A DNA stretch of 64,000 bases from Stenopsyche tienmushanensis (taxonomy: Eukaryota > Arthropoda > Insecta > Trichoptera > Stenopsychidae), in assembly GCA_008973525.1 (NCBI GenBank), contig WACJ01000007.1, forward strand, positions 682,001 to 746,000. The letters are read 5' to 3'. The position numbers and the translations under genes were made by a program. Positions within the stretch are counted from its first letter, which is position 1. Each line of letters opens with the position of its first letter. The notes below the pieces were generated by a model. That model had not been told where the DNA came from. It saw nothing but the letters and a program-made list of their open reading frames with translations, and searched no databases. Positions 38,136-49,910 of the stretch are shown here, piece after piece.

Positions 38136-39367
38136 TAAGGAGGACCGAAAAAAATCCAAAAAAATATTCCTTAAAGAAAACTTTTATTTAAAAAAAAATT
38201 TTCATCATTTTTTATAACCTTTCACCTTTTGGGTAGATTTTCGATGCCATTTTTGTAAAAAAATTGTTTTTCATCGAAAAACTTTTGAAAATGGATTTTC
38301 ATATCGTCAAAAGTGATGAAAATTTTATTTTGAAGGGAGTGCTCCAATGATTTAAATAGGTGATAATCAGAGGGAGCAGGAGAGATATCAGGAGAATAGT
38401 CGGGGTGAGGTAAAAGTTCAAGTCCAAGTTGCATTATTATTTCTTGGATGATTTTTGTGGAATGTGGTCGAGCATTATCCTGTTACAGTATTCTCAGTTT
38501 GTTATTAACTAACAGTGAACTTTTTTTCGAAGTTCATTTTTCATTTTCTCAAATTGTTGGCAATACAACATTACAGTAATTGTCTCACTAGGTTTTAAAA
38601 GTTCAAAGTAGAGTACACAGAAGAACTTTTTAAGGTCAAATATGGTTTTGCTATTGGAACAGCCGACTGACCTGGGGAGAGCCATTGTTTTTTCGGGTAG
38701 AATTATTTCATAGAACCCACTTCTCGTTACAAGTTATTTTTCTTCGCTAAAAGATGTTTGTTTCTTACCTGGATAAAAGAGATGCACAGATCGTTCTTCG
38801 TTGCCCCAACGCAGTTGGCATCAATGTGTGCGGAACCCAAATTCCTTGTTTTTGAATTTTACCAATGCGATGAAGATGTTCCTGTACTATTAACCATGGA
38901 CAGGCAAGTTTAATCGATAATTTCGAAATGGTTTGACGAGGATCTGATTCCACTAATGACGTCAATACGTCATCATCCAATTTTAAAGACCATTCTATTT
39001 TAGGGGCAACCCTGAAATCTCTATCGCTATTTTTTTTTTCATCTATGACGTTTATTAAGTTTTAACACTTATCCATATGTATCTATAATTGTTTTTGTTA
39101 TTTCTTTCTCCTTCATTTCCCGGTTAAAAAAGAATAAAATACAATGCCGTAAATGTTCTTCGTCGATTATTGGCCCTGACATTCTTAATAAACAACGGTA
39201 ACAAATAATATAAATAAAAATAGCAAATTCACGACCCCCACGATCTACTAGCATCAAAAAATATGTATTTGCTCTACTGACTCTTTCAGGGTCAGTTGGT
39301 GTCTTGACACAAACTGACCCTGAAAATCAGATACCTAAAAATTTTGATTTCTTTCCGGTCCTCTTAA
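38136..39367 (-). mobile_element. Mariner element D, near full length, nested in hAT 2
   Basis: The left end TAAGGAGGACCGAAAAAAAT and the right end (minus strand) TTAAGAGGACCGGAAAGAAA are inverted repeats. TA flanks at 38134-38135 and 39368-39369. The length of 1232 bp is close to the family norm of about 1.3 kb. Its ends differ from elements A-C, so it is a different mariner subfamily. Confidence 0.9.
38222..39180 (-). pseudogene. Mariner transposase pseudogene (element D)
   Basis: From the N-terminus (right end): EEHLRHCILFFFNREMKEKE (about 39085-39160), LDDDVLTSLVESDPRQTISK and VQEHLHRIGKIQKQGIWVPH (38780-38980), then TCNEKWVL near 38715-38735 where the family has TGDEKW, so the first catalytic Asp is replaced by Asn. 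QDNARPHS (38458-38481) carries the second Asp. LLPHPDYSPDISPAPSDYHL (38340-38420) carries the third. Several stops and frameshifts separate these blocks. Dead copy. Confidence 0.88.
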
Positions 39368-39596
39368 TATTATTTTTAAATGTAAACATAGATAAGATAA
39401 TAATATTGATACTCAATTTACATTGTAAAGAAATATGTAAATCTAAAAATTAAATATAAGAAATACATAAATATAAATAAAATCATTAAAAAATATTTTA
39501 CTAGTGCGATATTTGTTTCTCCACTCTTTCACTTAGCTTTTGGAAATCGATCTCAGTTAGGGTATTTGAGTTTATTTTTAGGTGGTGGTTAAGCAT

Positions 39597-39818
39597 TTAT
39601 ATTTGGAGATATTCTGGAATCGATTCAAATTCAACTTGAAAAGGAGATAAATATATTTCAAAAATTTTATTGTGCTTGTCTAACTGTAAATTACTGAATC
39701 GGCTTTCAAAATCAGCTGTAAGTTTTCTTATTTCTTTTGCATATTTAATGTAATTGTTACATTTTGATTTCTTAAATTCTTTCAACAATGGAAAGTGATG
39801 AGCATAATTACTTTTCAA
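39597..39818 (-). pseudogene. hAT transposase fragment (element 2)
   Basis: A 73-aa frame with HFPLLKEFKKSKC, YAKEIRKLTADFESRFSNLQ and PFQVEFESIPEYLQI resembles the C-terminal half of Buster/Charlie-type hAT transposases, as found in GTF2IRD2- and ZBED-type domesticated proteins. The BED finger, catalytic N-terminal part and dimerisation tail are gone. Direction agrees with the element's other minus-strand coding. Confidence 0.65.
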
Positions 39819-40241
39819 TTGTGATTACTTTGGCCAGTATAAAAAAGATATATTTTCTAAAAGTGTGATGATTCTCGCGGGCCGAAAAAATATTCCAGGC
39901 GGGCCGCATGCGGCCCGCGGGCCGCGGGTTGGCCATGCCTGCTCTAGACAGTACAATGCCAATACTTTAGAGCAGTGCTCCGCAACGTTTTCTCACCTAC
40001 GGCACACCAAAGCTCTTCTTTAAATTTCGCGGCACACCAAAAGCCAAAAATAATAGATATTGATTTATTTATTTTTAAACAGCTCTCCCCATAGTACATA
40101 AAAAAGACTCTAAAAGGGCCTAAATATTTTATACAATTTTACAATAATTTTTATTATTTTATTTCCTATGTACATATACATAAAAAGTATACTATATTTA
40201 CTTTTGTGTAATCTTAATAATTATTATAAAATAATGACCAA

Positions 40242-40770
40242 TTAATGTGATACCTGCGCTTTTTTCGATTCAAATTTTTCAGCCAAATTTCTAATCAGTT
40301 TTCCTAAAATATCGCTTGACATGTCGTGAATAAGTCTTTTAATAGTATCGGCAGACAACGAAACTTTATTTACTTCCTTAACATCATTGGGCTCAAGCAT
40401 AAGTCGAACAACTTCCTTGCATACTGGTTTAATAAGTGTTGCGCCAACAGTATGTAGTTTTTTCTGACGTGCAGCTAATTTTGCAACATGGTAGCTAGAT
40501 TTTAAGGCCTTTTCAGAAACCGTAAAGGCCGAATTCATAAATTGTTTCTGTTTTTAATTTGGTTCTAAACGCCTTTGAAAATATTGTTTATCCTTTTTGA
40601 CGCAACTGGGATGGTTTGAATTTAGATGGCGATTTAATTTATTGGGTGCCATTGCTTCGTTTGATAGCTGTTCGCTGCAAATGATGCATTGTGGCTTTGG
40701 AGCTGTTTCATCACTACATCACGAGAATCCATATTGAATGTAGTCTTCGTTGTGCTTCATTTTCACAGTC
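40242..40770 (-). pseudogene. hAT transposase with BED zinc finger, truncated (element 3)
   Basis: Read leftward: NEDYIQYGFS, then a stop, then TAPKPQCIICSEQLSNEAMA and KLNRHLNSNHPS, a BED-type finger (C-x2-C and H-x4-H). A TAA follows KDKQYFQRRLEPN, then the 98-aa frame at 40242-40538 with SYHVAKLAARQKKLHTVGAT, DTIKRLIHDMSSD and KLIRNLAEKF, which follows ZBED5/FAM200-like hAT transposases. The catalytic centre and C-terminus are absent; the element end follows directly. Non-functional. Confidence 0.75.
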
Positions 40771-40850
40771 TTCTTTAGCATTTTTGCAATGCTTGTGTTG
40801 GGTTCTTCTGTATGTAAAGACGAATATTTTCCACGTAAAATTGTATTCAT

Positions 40851-40981
40851 TGTAACGTGGGCGAGAGCCCTCAGCTGAATACCGGGGCCCAGTTATCTTC
40901 GTCATGCTTCTGTCGACCAGTCCCAGTTACCTTCTTTCGTAGAGCTTCTGACAACCCGCGGCTGCCGCGTCCCTCGTAACA
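40851..40981. repeat. Short TGTAACG...CGTAACA block, possible LTR remnant
   Basis: A GC-rich 131-bp block begins TGTAACG and ends CGTAACA. The outer TG...CA ends are LTR-like, but there is no target duplication, no primer-binding site was found, and 131 bp is short for an LTR. Origin unresolved; it is foreign in composition to the surrounding hAT. Confidence 0.2.
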
Positions 40982-41360
40982 TCGGCGAGAAGGACTCCAC
41001 AGGGTGATGGTGTTGGATTTCAAAGACGATTTTTTCTCCGCAGTATGCTTATTTGTTCCACTTTGAACAGACTGCGGCTGCGAGGCGTGGAATACCCAAA
41101 CTCGAGCTCAGAAGTGAGTCTAAACTCAAGATTTCAAGGAGAGGACTTCGCAGACAGGACTCAGAGTAGTCTTAGTTATACCATATTTAAAGAAGTGGAA
41201 AATTAAATATTAATCACATGAAGAACGCATAACCATACAAAATTCATTAACACAACTAATAGTAATGAATGGTAACTACTGTCGCAAGACGAGTGAATGT
41301 GACGTAGCACGGTAACACGACTAAAGTAAGCTGATCGGTTGGTAATTTGAGGGATCGTTG

Positions 41361-41890
41361 CTATCCTTGCCTAGTTTTAGCAAAGGAATTACTGGTTTTG
41401 GCAAAGAAAATGGCTGGGAAATACCTCATATTTAGGCACACATAAAATATTTTAGTTATATGAATGGCAGATTTTTTTATTATCGTATTATCGATTGTGT
41501 TAAAGCCCAGGGACTTTTTGTTTTTTAGTTTTCTAATGATTTTTGTTATTTCTAAAGGAGTTACCAATTTAATTTTGTGCATGTCATTATTTGATCTTTC
41601 GCGGAAATCCCTAATTGACTTTGTTAACAGCTTTCATTGTTTTGCTGTCGCTCATATTTTCGAAAATCTTGTGATTTAGGCACAAGGTTTCTGTAAGCAT
41701 GTTTGTCTTTTCTAAATCGGTTTCGGCTATCTTTTCGTTTCTAACCAAAATAGGAATTCCCGTGGCTTTGTTTTTGTGTGATTTGACGGTTTTCCAAAGT
41801 GATCCAATCTGAATTCTATCGATTCTGTCAGCACGATGACAGATGAATCCCGGAATAGAAATATTAATATCTGGTTTTAGGTGACTGGCG
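41361..41890 (-). pseudogene. Jockey-type non-LTR reverse transcriptase fragment in hAT 3
   Basis: Read leftward from about 41890: a linker with GFICHRADRIDRIQIGSLWK and KSHKNKATGIPILVRNEKIA, then MHKIKLVTPLEITKIIRKLK, NKKSLGFNTIDNTIIKKSAI and LTKIF-like words, followed by MRYFPAIF. This is the linker plus the first RT fingers of jockey-type elements. It breaks off before the palm. The plus-strand frame 41464-41679 is a shadow. Confidence 0.7.
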
Positions 41891-44800
41891 ACATAAATAG
41901 GTGACAGGCGCTGGAGAACTATTGAAAAATGTTTTAGTTATAATATTGTCCTATTTGACCGCGGCACACCTGTATCGGCTCACGGCACACCAGTGTGCCG
42001 CGGCACACCGGTTGCGGAGCACTGCTTTAGAGCACATTTTGAGTATAGGGTTATCCACTTCTAAATAAAAATATATGACTTTCTTTGGTTATTTTAAATT
42101 GCTCAAGAAGTGAAAATAAATCATTGAAATTACCATAGTTTTATTTATTATTTATTACAAATTAATTTTTAAAAATGGCTGAAATGTATAATACCTAATT
42201 CATATTAGATAAAATGTAAATTTATAGACTAAAAGTAGTTAAATTTATTTGCTTTAAAGGCAATTAGTACTCGCATTACGTTTACGTTTTTCCACTTCAT
42301 ATGTCCTTTGACCCAACTGACGCTCGATACTGAAGAGTTTTCATACTTTACAGTGTGGTCAGGATTGTGGTCCACCAGATTGAAAGTCAGTTACCAAATA
42401 TAATCTTAGGTAATGCCACATGAACAACGGAAAAACTTTTAAATAGACCCTTTTTGGTCAAGATTGATTTCTCTCAAAATTACAATGAAATCTAGTAATC
42501 AAGAATTGCTTTTTATATAAGCAAAAATATTCCAAATTAGGATAGCTTCCATGAAATATTGAATTTTTTAAAACAAAAATGAAAGTTTTTTTTAATTAAA
42601 TATTTGTTACACGATTGGATTGTAAAAATAATTATAAAATTCTATACGACGTAAAAAAAATATGTTCAATGCATAGTCTATCAAAGCTTCTGTAAAAATC
42701 ATTGATGCATTTTGATGGAGCTAGAGTTGAGCCACTTTCACAGAGTCGTATGTAGACGTGTGGATGCCGGTGGAAAGAAATCAAAAAGAGAGTGTGGACG
42801 CTTTGATTGATAAATGGATAAAAATCGATTGAATATACTAATTATATCGGTAAAAATGCGATCTGCTCGCAAAAGTATCGATGGAATAACATAATTAGTT
42901 ACAGAGAAGCGAAGGGCCGACTAGCTGGTGTGCCGATGCCAGCAGGAGTCCGATTGATTGGCGGCACCATCCTCCATTTGTCGGTGCAACGTCCCGCTGT
43001 GGCGGCTGAAGATATAACACAGTAAAAAAGTGCCGGGTACCAGCTCAATCAGCTCGGTAGTCCACCTGCCTTCCTCGCCGACAATTCTTAAATAATTATA
43101 ATGTTTGATCGAATATGGAGGACCCTGGGACTTTGTTTTGGATCTGTCTGTAACTTGTCAACAACGGCTCTCTGTCCAAGTGAATTCAATTGAATCGGCA
43201 TTATGCGTTCATTTGCGTTCTATTATCTTGCAAACTTCATTCTTTATACCACGATCGTTCAACATATTTACATATTTATTTATTTAAATATTTACATACA
43301 TAACCCAAATTCATTTTCTGCGATCTTCTATGCATAAAAGGATTAAAATTTTCGGAGTGTGAGATGACTATGAAGACGATTGGCAGAAATCGTCCATATT
43401 TATTTTTATGATATAAAAATAACACGTGTAGGTGATACTTATCAAATGGAACTCCCTTAACATCTGGTTATTTTTAGAAGTAATATGAGATCATCATGAT
43501 GAAGCATCACATCGCTGAGTCTAGATATATTTTCATTACGATGAAGAGGGTTTTTCATACATTTTTTTAATAATAATGTGTGAGTTCCGATATTTCAAAA
43601 TTAATCTAAACAGGATACGTATGTTTCCATGTGCCTTTCAAGCAATGCATCGTCAAAGTCCAATTATTTGTCCAGTATGGGGTGTTTGGCATGGACTACG
43701 AATGCGATTTCTCGATATCGATAAGTCATGACACTGCGTCGTAGAAGAGACGATCAGCACCGTTCCACACCTGTATCCACATGTGTACCTTATGCAATCG
43801 CAATACAAACAAGCAGAGCCGCTTTAAGGTTGTTCACCCTGGGCGGCAGACATTGCTCCTCATCACCATATTAATCATACTCCTTGGTGTATACCGGCCG
43901 ACCGAGTCGAACACTTGCGAATGACTTTTCCACACAGTCATCATCAGCCAATGACACCTTACAGCACAATACAGGCCAGAGTAAACATTCACATTTATTA
44001 AAAAATGATGATCATCAGATTTGTATTTTCCGAACTTAATGAACAAGCTCATGTTAAAAGCATAAACCCTTTTGATTGTGCAACGAATTTTAAACTACTA
44101 ACGGACGTATTCAAGTTTAATGCATATAATCATTGTGAACATAATTTTAAAATACTCAAGTAATGGATATGAATATATTATATAATAAAATGTGTTTATT
44201 AAAGATTTTAATGCACATTTTTCTCTATCACTCTTTAATCAATTTTCTTATTATATTTATATATTATATATATATATATAACACACATAGTAGATAATAA
44301 ATATATCTACTCCTAAACATAGTGGTTTTATCAAGAACTATAAGTATTATAACAGAATTTCAAGTAATATATCATGCAAGTATACCCCTGGAATATTGAG
44401 TGATTAAGAACATTAACATTATTATGATAAAACCGGAAGAGATAAACTAATATACTTATCATGTCAGGAAGGAAAGATCAACAATTCTGTGCTTTCGATA
44501 GACTAAGCACGATTATATGATCACGTCTCCTGCTTTGTCTCAAGAGAACAGAATTTGATCTATATGTACTCGAGATTGAATCAAAAATGTATAATAGTTT
44601 TATCTGAAAACTATAAATAATTGATTTGAAACCAGTTGATGTTAGATCTAATTTATTCGCTTTAAATTTGTTTTTCTTATACTGTTTATAATGAGATTAT
44701 ACTTGTACTTATATATATTAACTTCTTGCATATGACAATCTTAATGAACGATTACTCTCATTGAGTCAAAAACATGTAAACACCATTTTCAAATGCATGT

Positions 44801-45039
44801 AAACTCATTTTTTCACACAGAACACAGACATTCCGAAACGTTCCCCATTTTTTTTATTTTTATGTACCTTTTTTAAACTGTATCGGAAAGTTTTGATCAA
44901 TTTAAGTTTCTCGATATCGGCTCAAAAGTGATTTGAGTTTTTTCAGCCGTTTTTTGTTCGTCAGTGCGATTAGAGAGACCAGATGATTAAGTTCGGTAAG
45001 GGTTTTACGTCTGTGTCACAAAGAGGTTTAGTATGGCCA

Positions 45040-45255
45040 TTTCCACGATATTAGTCATTTTTTCATTAGAGCTCAGCATACATCGGTCTTTTGTGGTTCA
45101 TTTAGTGGCTTATGGCAGTCTGCGACCTATTAATGTGCCTCAAAGCCTCACACCTCTGTCGGTCCTTGTGACAGTGAAGTATGTAAATAGCCTGGCTCGG
45201 GAACCGAACCCCGCATCCCGCGCATCAAATACATTTGTCACGCGGCTTACCATTT
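45040..45255 (-). repeat. tRNA-derived SINE (probable)
   Basis: On the minus strand, TGGTAAGCCGCGTGA (45238-45252) resembles a pol III A box / D arm, and GGTTCGGTTCC (45200-45210) a B box / T arm. The spacing is tRNA-like. A body of about 150 bp continues leftward. A SINE explains why this patch is GC-richer than its surroundings. No flanking duplication was identified. Confidence 0.45.
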
Positions 45256-46014
45256 TTCGAAGACATCAATCATTGGGCCGCATCATTTAGCTGGCATTTA
45301 AGACTGTCACCTGAGGCCAGTGCTCTTCAATCAAGGAGCTTCAATGCTGGAAAATTACCAGTAAATGTCGTACTGCAAAAAAGATATGAAAAACATATAA
45401 ACACAACTTAATATCCATATTGTTAGAAAAACAATATATAAGCAAATATTTTCGATACATGACAAATTATGCTAAAATTTGTATACATAACATATGATAA
45501 TACATAATAAAATACAAATTGGGTTATCAGATATTACGCTTATTTATCAGAATTAAGAGGAGGAGGAAGCTAAGAATTCATAAAAACATTTTAATAAATG
45601 TTTACAATTCAAATTTTCAACAACCACAGAACTTTATAATTCACTAAATTAATGTTCGAATATTTTCTAAATTGATGTTTTTTCTCTACTTTCTAACTAT
45701 GTTGATACTTTTATTAACAAAAAATCTGCATAGATCATCATTTAATAAACAAACAAAAATTAGCCAAAATCATATTTTATCAAAAAATATGCGTTGTCTT
45801 TATTATCGATTATTTCGATGGTTGATTGGCAAATGATGAAACTCGTGTTAGCTAGTAGCTCTAATTAAAACATAGCGTTCCAATAATTGGAATTGAGCAA
45901 TATATAATCCTCTAGAGTGAAAAATGTTGATATATAATGAGCGAATGCCTTGAATGAAAAAGCTATTAATTAATTAGAGATGCATATTGAAAACTTCTGC
46001 TTTTATGTTATGGA

Positions 46015-46090
46015 CCAATGCCGAGTCTCGAACCCATGGTAACGATTTTCAGTCGACGATTTATCATCTACTCCCCCGAGCTCGTGAAAC
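46015..46090 (-). repeat. tRNA-like SINE head (probable)
   Basis: On the minus strand, GCTCGGGGGAGTAGATGATAA resembles an A-box region; CGACTGAAAATCG resembles an anticodon arm and loop; and CATGGGTTCGAGACTCGG a T arm (B box about 46025-46036). It looks tRNA-derived with altered stems, so not a functional tRNA. The 64-aa plus-strand frame across it is a shadow. Confidence 0.4.
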
Positions 46091-47610
46091 GACTATATTC
46101 AAGTGGAAAAAATGTGATGAATACGTGAAGAAACCGACTATGGACGTTTATTGTCACCGATTATTTATAACATCTGCATAAAAAATCATTTTGATTTTTT
46201 TACGGGTATTTTTATATCACACCAACTCTAAATCCTGAAAAAATAATATTAAGCAACATAAATATTAAAGTATATTTTTGTACAAAAATATTAAATCTGA
46301 ATTCTTACAAAAATCCCAAAAATTCTGTCAATATTAAATGATTGATTCCCCAAATGTCATGAAATTATTACATACAGATACTAATATTTTCTGATATTTC
46401 CAAATATTATTAAATGCTTTAGTCACACTAGTATTTCGAGTATCTATACAAAATGTATGAGAGTTTAAGTATGCGTCGTATGAAAAAGACTTCGAGTATA
46501 ATATAGATATGTCAGACGATAACGATATTTTTTCCGATCGATTTACTCGAATATTCATAAAACAACCCTTTCTTGTCGAGTTTTCTGTTTCTCTCACTTT
46601 TCTTCTCATCATCACAACACGGCAGAACTTCACCAATTACAAGATTAGATATCAGATTAGACACCGCGGTGGATATAAAAGAAAATGTCGATAGATTAAC
46701 ACTAACGTCATGATAAAAATACTTCATGTTATGCGTATTGGCGTATCTCAAACTATGATGACTCTTGTATATTGGTCACATTTATTACTTATAAGATAAG
46801 AGACATTTGATTTAAAGAAAGATGATCTTTCTCTTATCTCGAGATGGAGTGTGGGTGGTGTTTTAAAGACCGTGCTGAAAAAAATATAAGTAGTAAAAAA
46901 CATATATGGCATTATTGTAGAATATGAAAATATTGTATTTAAAAAATGCTAAATTTATGCCTAGATAATTTGGTTATTTAGGTAATAAAAATTATTGTAA
47001 TATCTATATAAATTTCAAAATACTCATATATCCATAAAATTATTTCAATTGGGTTATTTTAAGAGATAATTAATTTTGTAATATATCTAAAAGTATTTTA
47101 GTCTAGTAACGTGGATCCCTATACTAGATCACTAGTAGTAGTGGAACAAATACTTTCCATATTATTCGAGAATTAAAAGGATCGATAATTCTTCTTATCA
47201 TTATCATAGTGCAGCCACAAATAGTCCACTGCAGAACTAGGGCCTCTTTAATGTTCATTCACAGGAAGGGATTACATCCAATTTGTATGTATCATACATT
47301 CCCCTCCTCGTTCTTTCGATATTGAAGAAAAACTGACATCCGAGTTTCATTTAGAATGCTCACCCAGCAGGTCACCTGAACGAACGTGTCGAAGGGTGAT
47401 TTCGCGACCATATCGATAGGGAATGTGGGAAATTTGTAAAGACTGAGTGGTTTTCCTCAGGAGACTTAAATATTTACTCCATACAAAGATAAAGCATATT
47501 CATTAAAAATAACGTTGACATGAGTTCATGTATTTCAATTGATATGATTCTTAATGTCCTTTGAAATTTTATTTTTTAAAGCCCATTATTAGTATTTTAA
47601 GTTATCATTT

Positions 47611-47916
47611 GTGTGTTGTGATGATGTCGCAAATGTTGAAGAAGCGCTGCAAATCTCGTTGGCAGAGTTAAAGGCTTGTGCCACAGTGTCGGATGACAGC
47701 AGTGCCGAGCCAATATCGAATATCAGGTGTCAAAAGACATCCAAAGGCTTTATCATGATGCAGCCCACGTCGGTGTCTTTAGCTTGTGTCGAAGATGTGT
47801 CAGAAGATAAAACCGAAACGTCCGAGGGAGAGAGAAGCCTCGGTTTATTCCGGAGAACAACGGTGACTAAGCAAAACGATCGCTGCTTTGGCCGTAGATC
47901 TAGAAATAGTTTTTGA
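47611..47916 (+). CDS. Unrecognised 101-aa frame, possible exon
   Basis: Balanced base composition in an AT-rich region. The product is rich in Ser, Glu, Asp, Thr and Cys (for example NVEEALQISLAELKAC, EDVSEDKTETSEGERS) and ends in a basic tail, FGRRSRNSF. No domain is recognised, and no clear splice sites or neighbouring exons were identified. It could be a real exon, a decayed gene, or a chance frame. Confidence 0.2.
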   Translation: MCCDDVANVEEALQISLAELKACATVSDDSSAEPISNIRCQKTSKGFIMMQPTSVSLACVEDVSEDKTETSEGERSLGLFRRTTVTKQNDRCFGRRSRNSF

Positions 47917-48727
47917 GCCGGAGAGGTGTTAAAAAGTATGTTCTGTTAATTTTTTTAACTGCCATAATCAGATGCTGACTATAATTGGTTGGAAAAAAAT
48001 CGACGACGAACGATGACAGATGATAAATAATGTGTGAATAATTTTTACATAACGATGGTCATCTTAAGCTTTTTGGTAATTTAAACTCCAATGATCATAG
48101 CCCGATCTAAATTTATATATTTCATATAATTGTCATTGTATAATATTTTGAGTAGAAAAATATATTCCCTCAATAACGTGTGCGATATGCGTCTTTTCCG
48201 GAAATGTCCGGTCGTGTCAGACAAACAGACAGGCGGACGTGGATGGGATGTCTGAAGACGCCGGATGTTGCCATAACATGGCATTCCTGATTTACATCAC
48301 AAATGACACTGAGTGAAGCTATTACTTTGTAGGTTTTTAATGAAACATTTGCTTTTTGTCAACGAATATTTGGTCTGTTTTCTTAGCGAAAATAATTGTT
48401 TTTTTTATCGTTAAAAGCGTTGGCTCTCTATATCGGCTTTTATTTTTTCATTTGCTCTTATAGTGTGCACAAAAGATGATTTATCACAAAACTTCATGCA
48501 TATTAGTATGGGCAATAAACCATCACGACGGAGGAATCTCCCTTCTCCTCGAGGGAAGGAATGAGGGTGGAAACTCTGACCAAACAAACTCTGGGGTCAT
48601 TTTTATTTATGAGCGTCATTGACTTGTCGGAATGTCCAGACATACATTATGCATGCCGATGCAACTGGCAATGTTGACTACTGCTACCGAGCCATTATTA
48701 CATGTTGCAAATATGAAAATGTCCACT

Positions 48728-48806
48728 AAATCACACAAACTATAATAAAAAAAAACTGCTAAAAATCACATAAACTATAATAAAAAAAACTGCTAAAAAT
48801 CACATG
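48728..48806 (+). repeat. Tandem repeat, about 35-bp unit, 2.3 copies
   Basis: AAATCACACAAACTATAATA plus A-run plus CTGCT is followed by a near-identical second copy and a partial third (AAAATCACATGC). It looks like a local duplication. Confidence 0.75.
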
Positions 48807-49910
48807 CAAAATAGCAAATAGTAAAATAGCAAAATATTAAAGATAGTGAAATAAAATGCATATCATTTTTCTCTATTCGCAATTCTCAAAAACCAAATAT
48901 GTTAGAAGAAAAAACAAAAAAATATCATTTTGCATAATAATGGTGGATATATTTTTTACATTTGCAATGTAATACGGGAATATCATCATCCCCCAAAACA
49001 CGCGTGCGCCCCTGGGGTGTTAACACGCGGATCCCCACGTATGGTGGGTGCAAGGGCTCCGTTATTGGTACTATAAAATTCACTTTACAGCATATTTCTC
49101 ATATTTTATTTTCGTGCAATAAAATTTGTTGGCCAGTGATTTCCTTCTCTCACTAGATTGCTCCTCGGAAAAATGACATTTCCTGTACAATTTTTTGGGG
49201 CATGATATCCGAATGCCATAACATTTTTATTGAGAGAGCTTGAGGATTGCATTTTTATTGAAAATAACCTGTGGCTAATTAAATTTTGGACAATCAGAAA
49301 TTACGTATTCTCATTCGCATTTCAACGATTTCATGCATCGTATGTATTTTTAAAATACACTTAAAATTGAACTATCATTTATCAGCAATACTACCCTTAT
49401 ATCAGCTCTTGATTGAATTTCTTTTAAATTTGCGATGAACAACAGGTTTTTTAGCTATAGAAAGTATTTTAGTATGTCAATGGTTAAAGTCACAGTAGTT
49501 TTAAAGCTAAAAACTGGAAGTGAAGATCGTGAATTTTTAAAACAGGCTATTAAATTAATATAACGTCTATTTTATTGAAATTATATTAGGCATTTTTAAA
49601 TAATCTTAACATGACAAAAATAAATGTGAAAAAAAAACAAGTTCGTTTATATTTGACAAATCTTTTTTTCAATTTTCATGAAAATCTTAATGAATAAGAT
49701 AAAATATGTCAAATGTTTTATCAAAAAATCATAATTACATTGTATATATTAACGCTAGAATTAATCTCTAAACAAAAATATCTCTTTTACTGCAATAAAA
49801 TTAGGAGCATGCAAAATTAACGAAATATGGTAATCAAAGTAAATGATGAAATGATTGCTAAAAATTTCAAATGCGTATAGTTTATGAAAACATTGGTCAT
49901 AATAAATCTA

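Larger units (their letters stand above)
37961..39949. mobile_element. hAT element 2 (Buster-like) interrupted by a mariner
   Basis: Target duplication CTCTAGAC at 37961-37968 and 39942-39949. Perfect terminal repeats CAGGCATGGCCAACCC (37969-37984, and inverted at 39926-39941). GGGCCGC-rich subterminal words occur at both ends. Without the nested mariner the element is only about 0.74 kb, so it is internally deleted. A transposase remnant lies on the minus strand. Confidence 0.95.
39965..42032. mobile_element. hAT element 3 (ZBED-type) with inserted sequences
   Basis: Target duplication CTTTAGAG at 39965-39972 and 42025-42032. Perfect terminal repeats CAGTGCTCCGCAAC (39973-39986, and inverted at 42011-42024) followed by CGGCACACC words at both ends. 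The interior holds a hAT transposase N-terminal half (minus), a GC-rich block of unknown origin (about 40850-41160) and a jockey-type RT fragment. It begins 31 bp after hAT 2 ends. Confidence 0.95.
42033..49908. other. Intergenic desert, no gene recognised; SINE heads and candidate patches
   Basis: AT-rich with GC-richer patches at 42700-43090, 43610-44000, 44990-45330, 46010-46150, 47330-47430, 47600-47920, 48180-48270 and 48520-48620. A TA-rich microsatellite lies at about 44255-44282. Apart from the entries listed separately, frames here look like chance. Confidence 0.5.
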
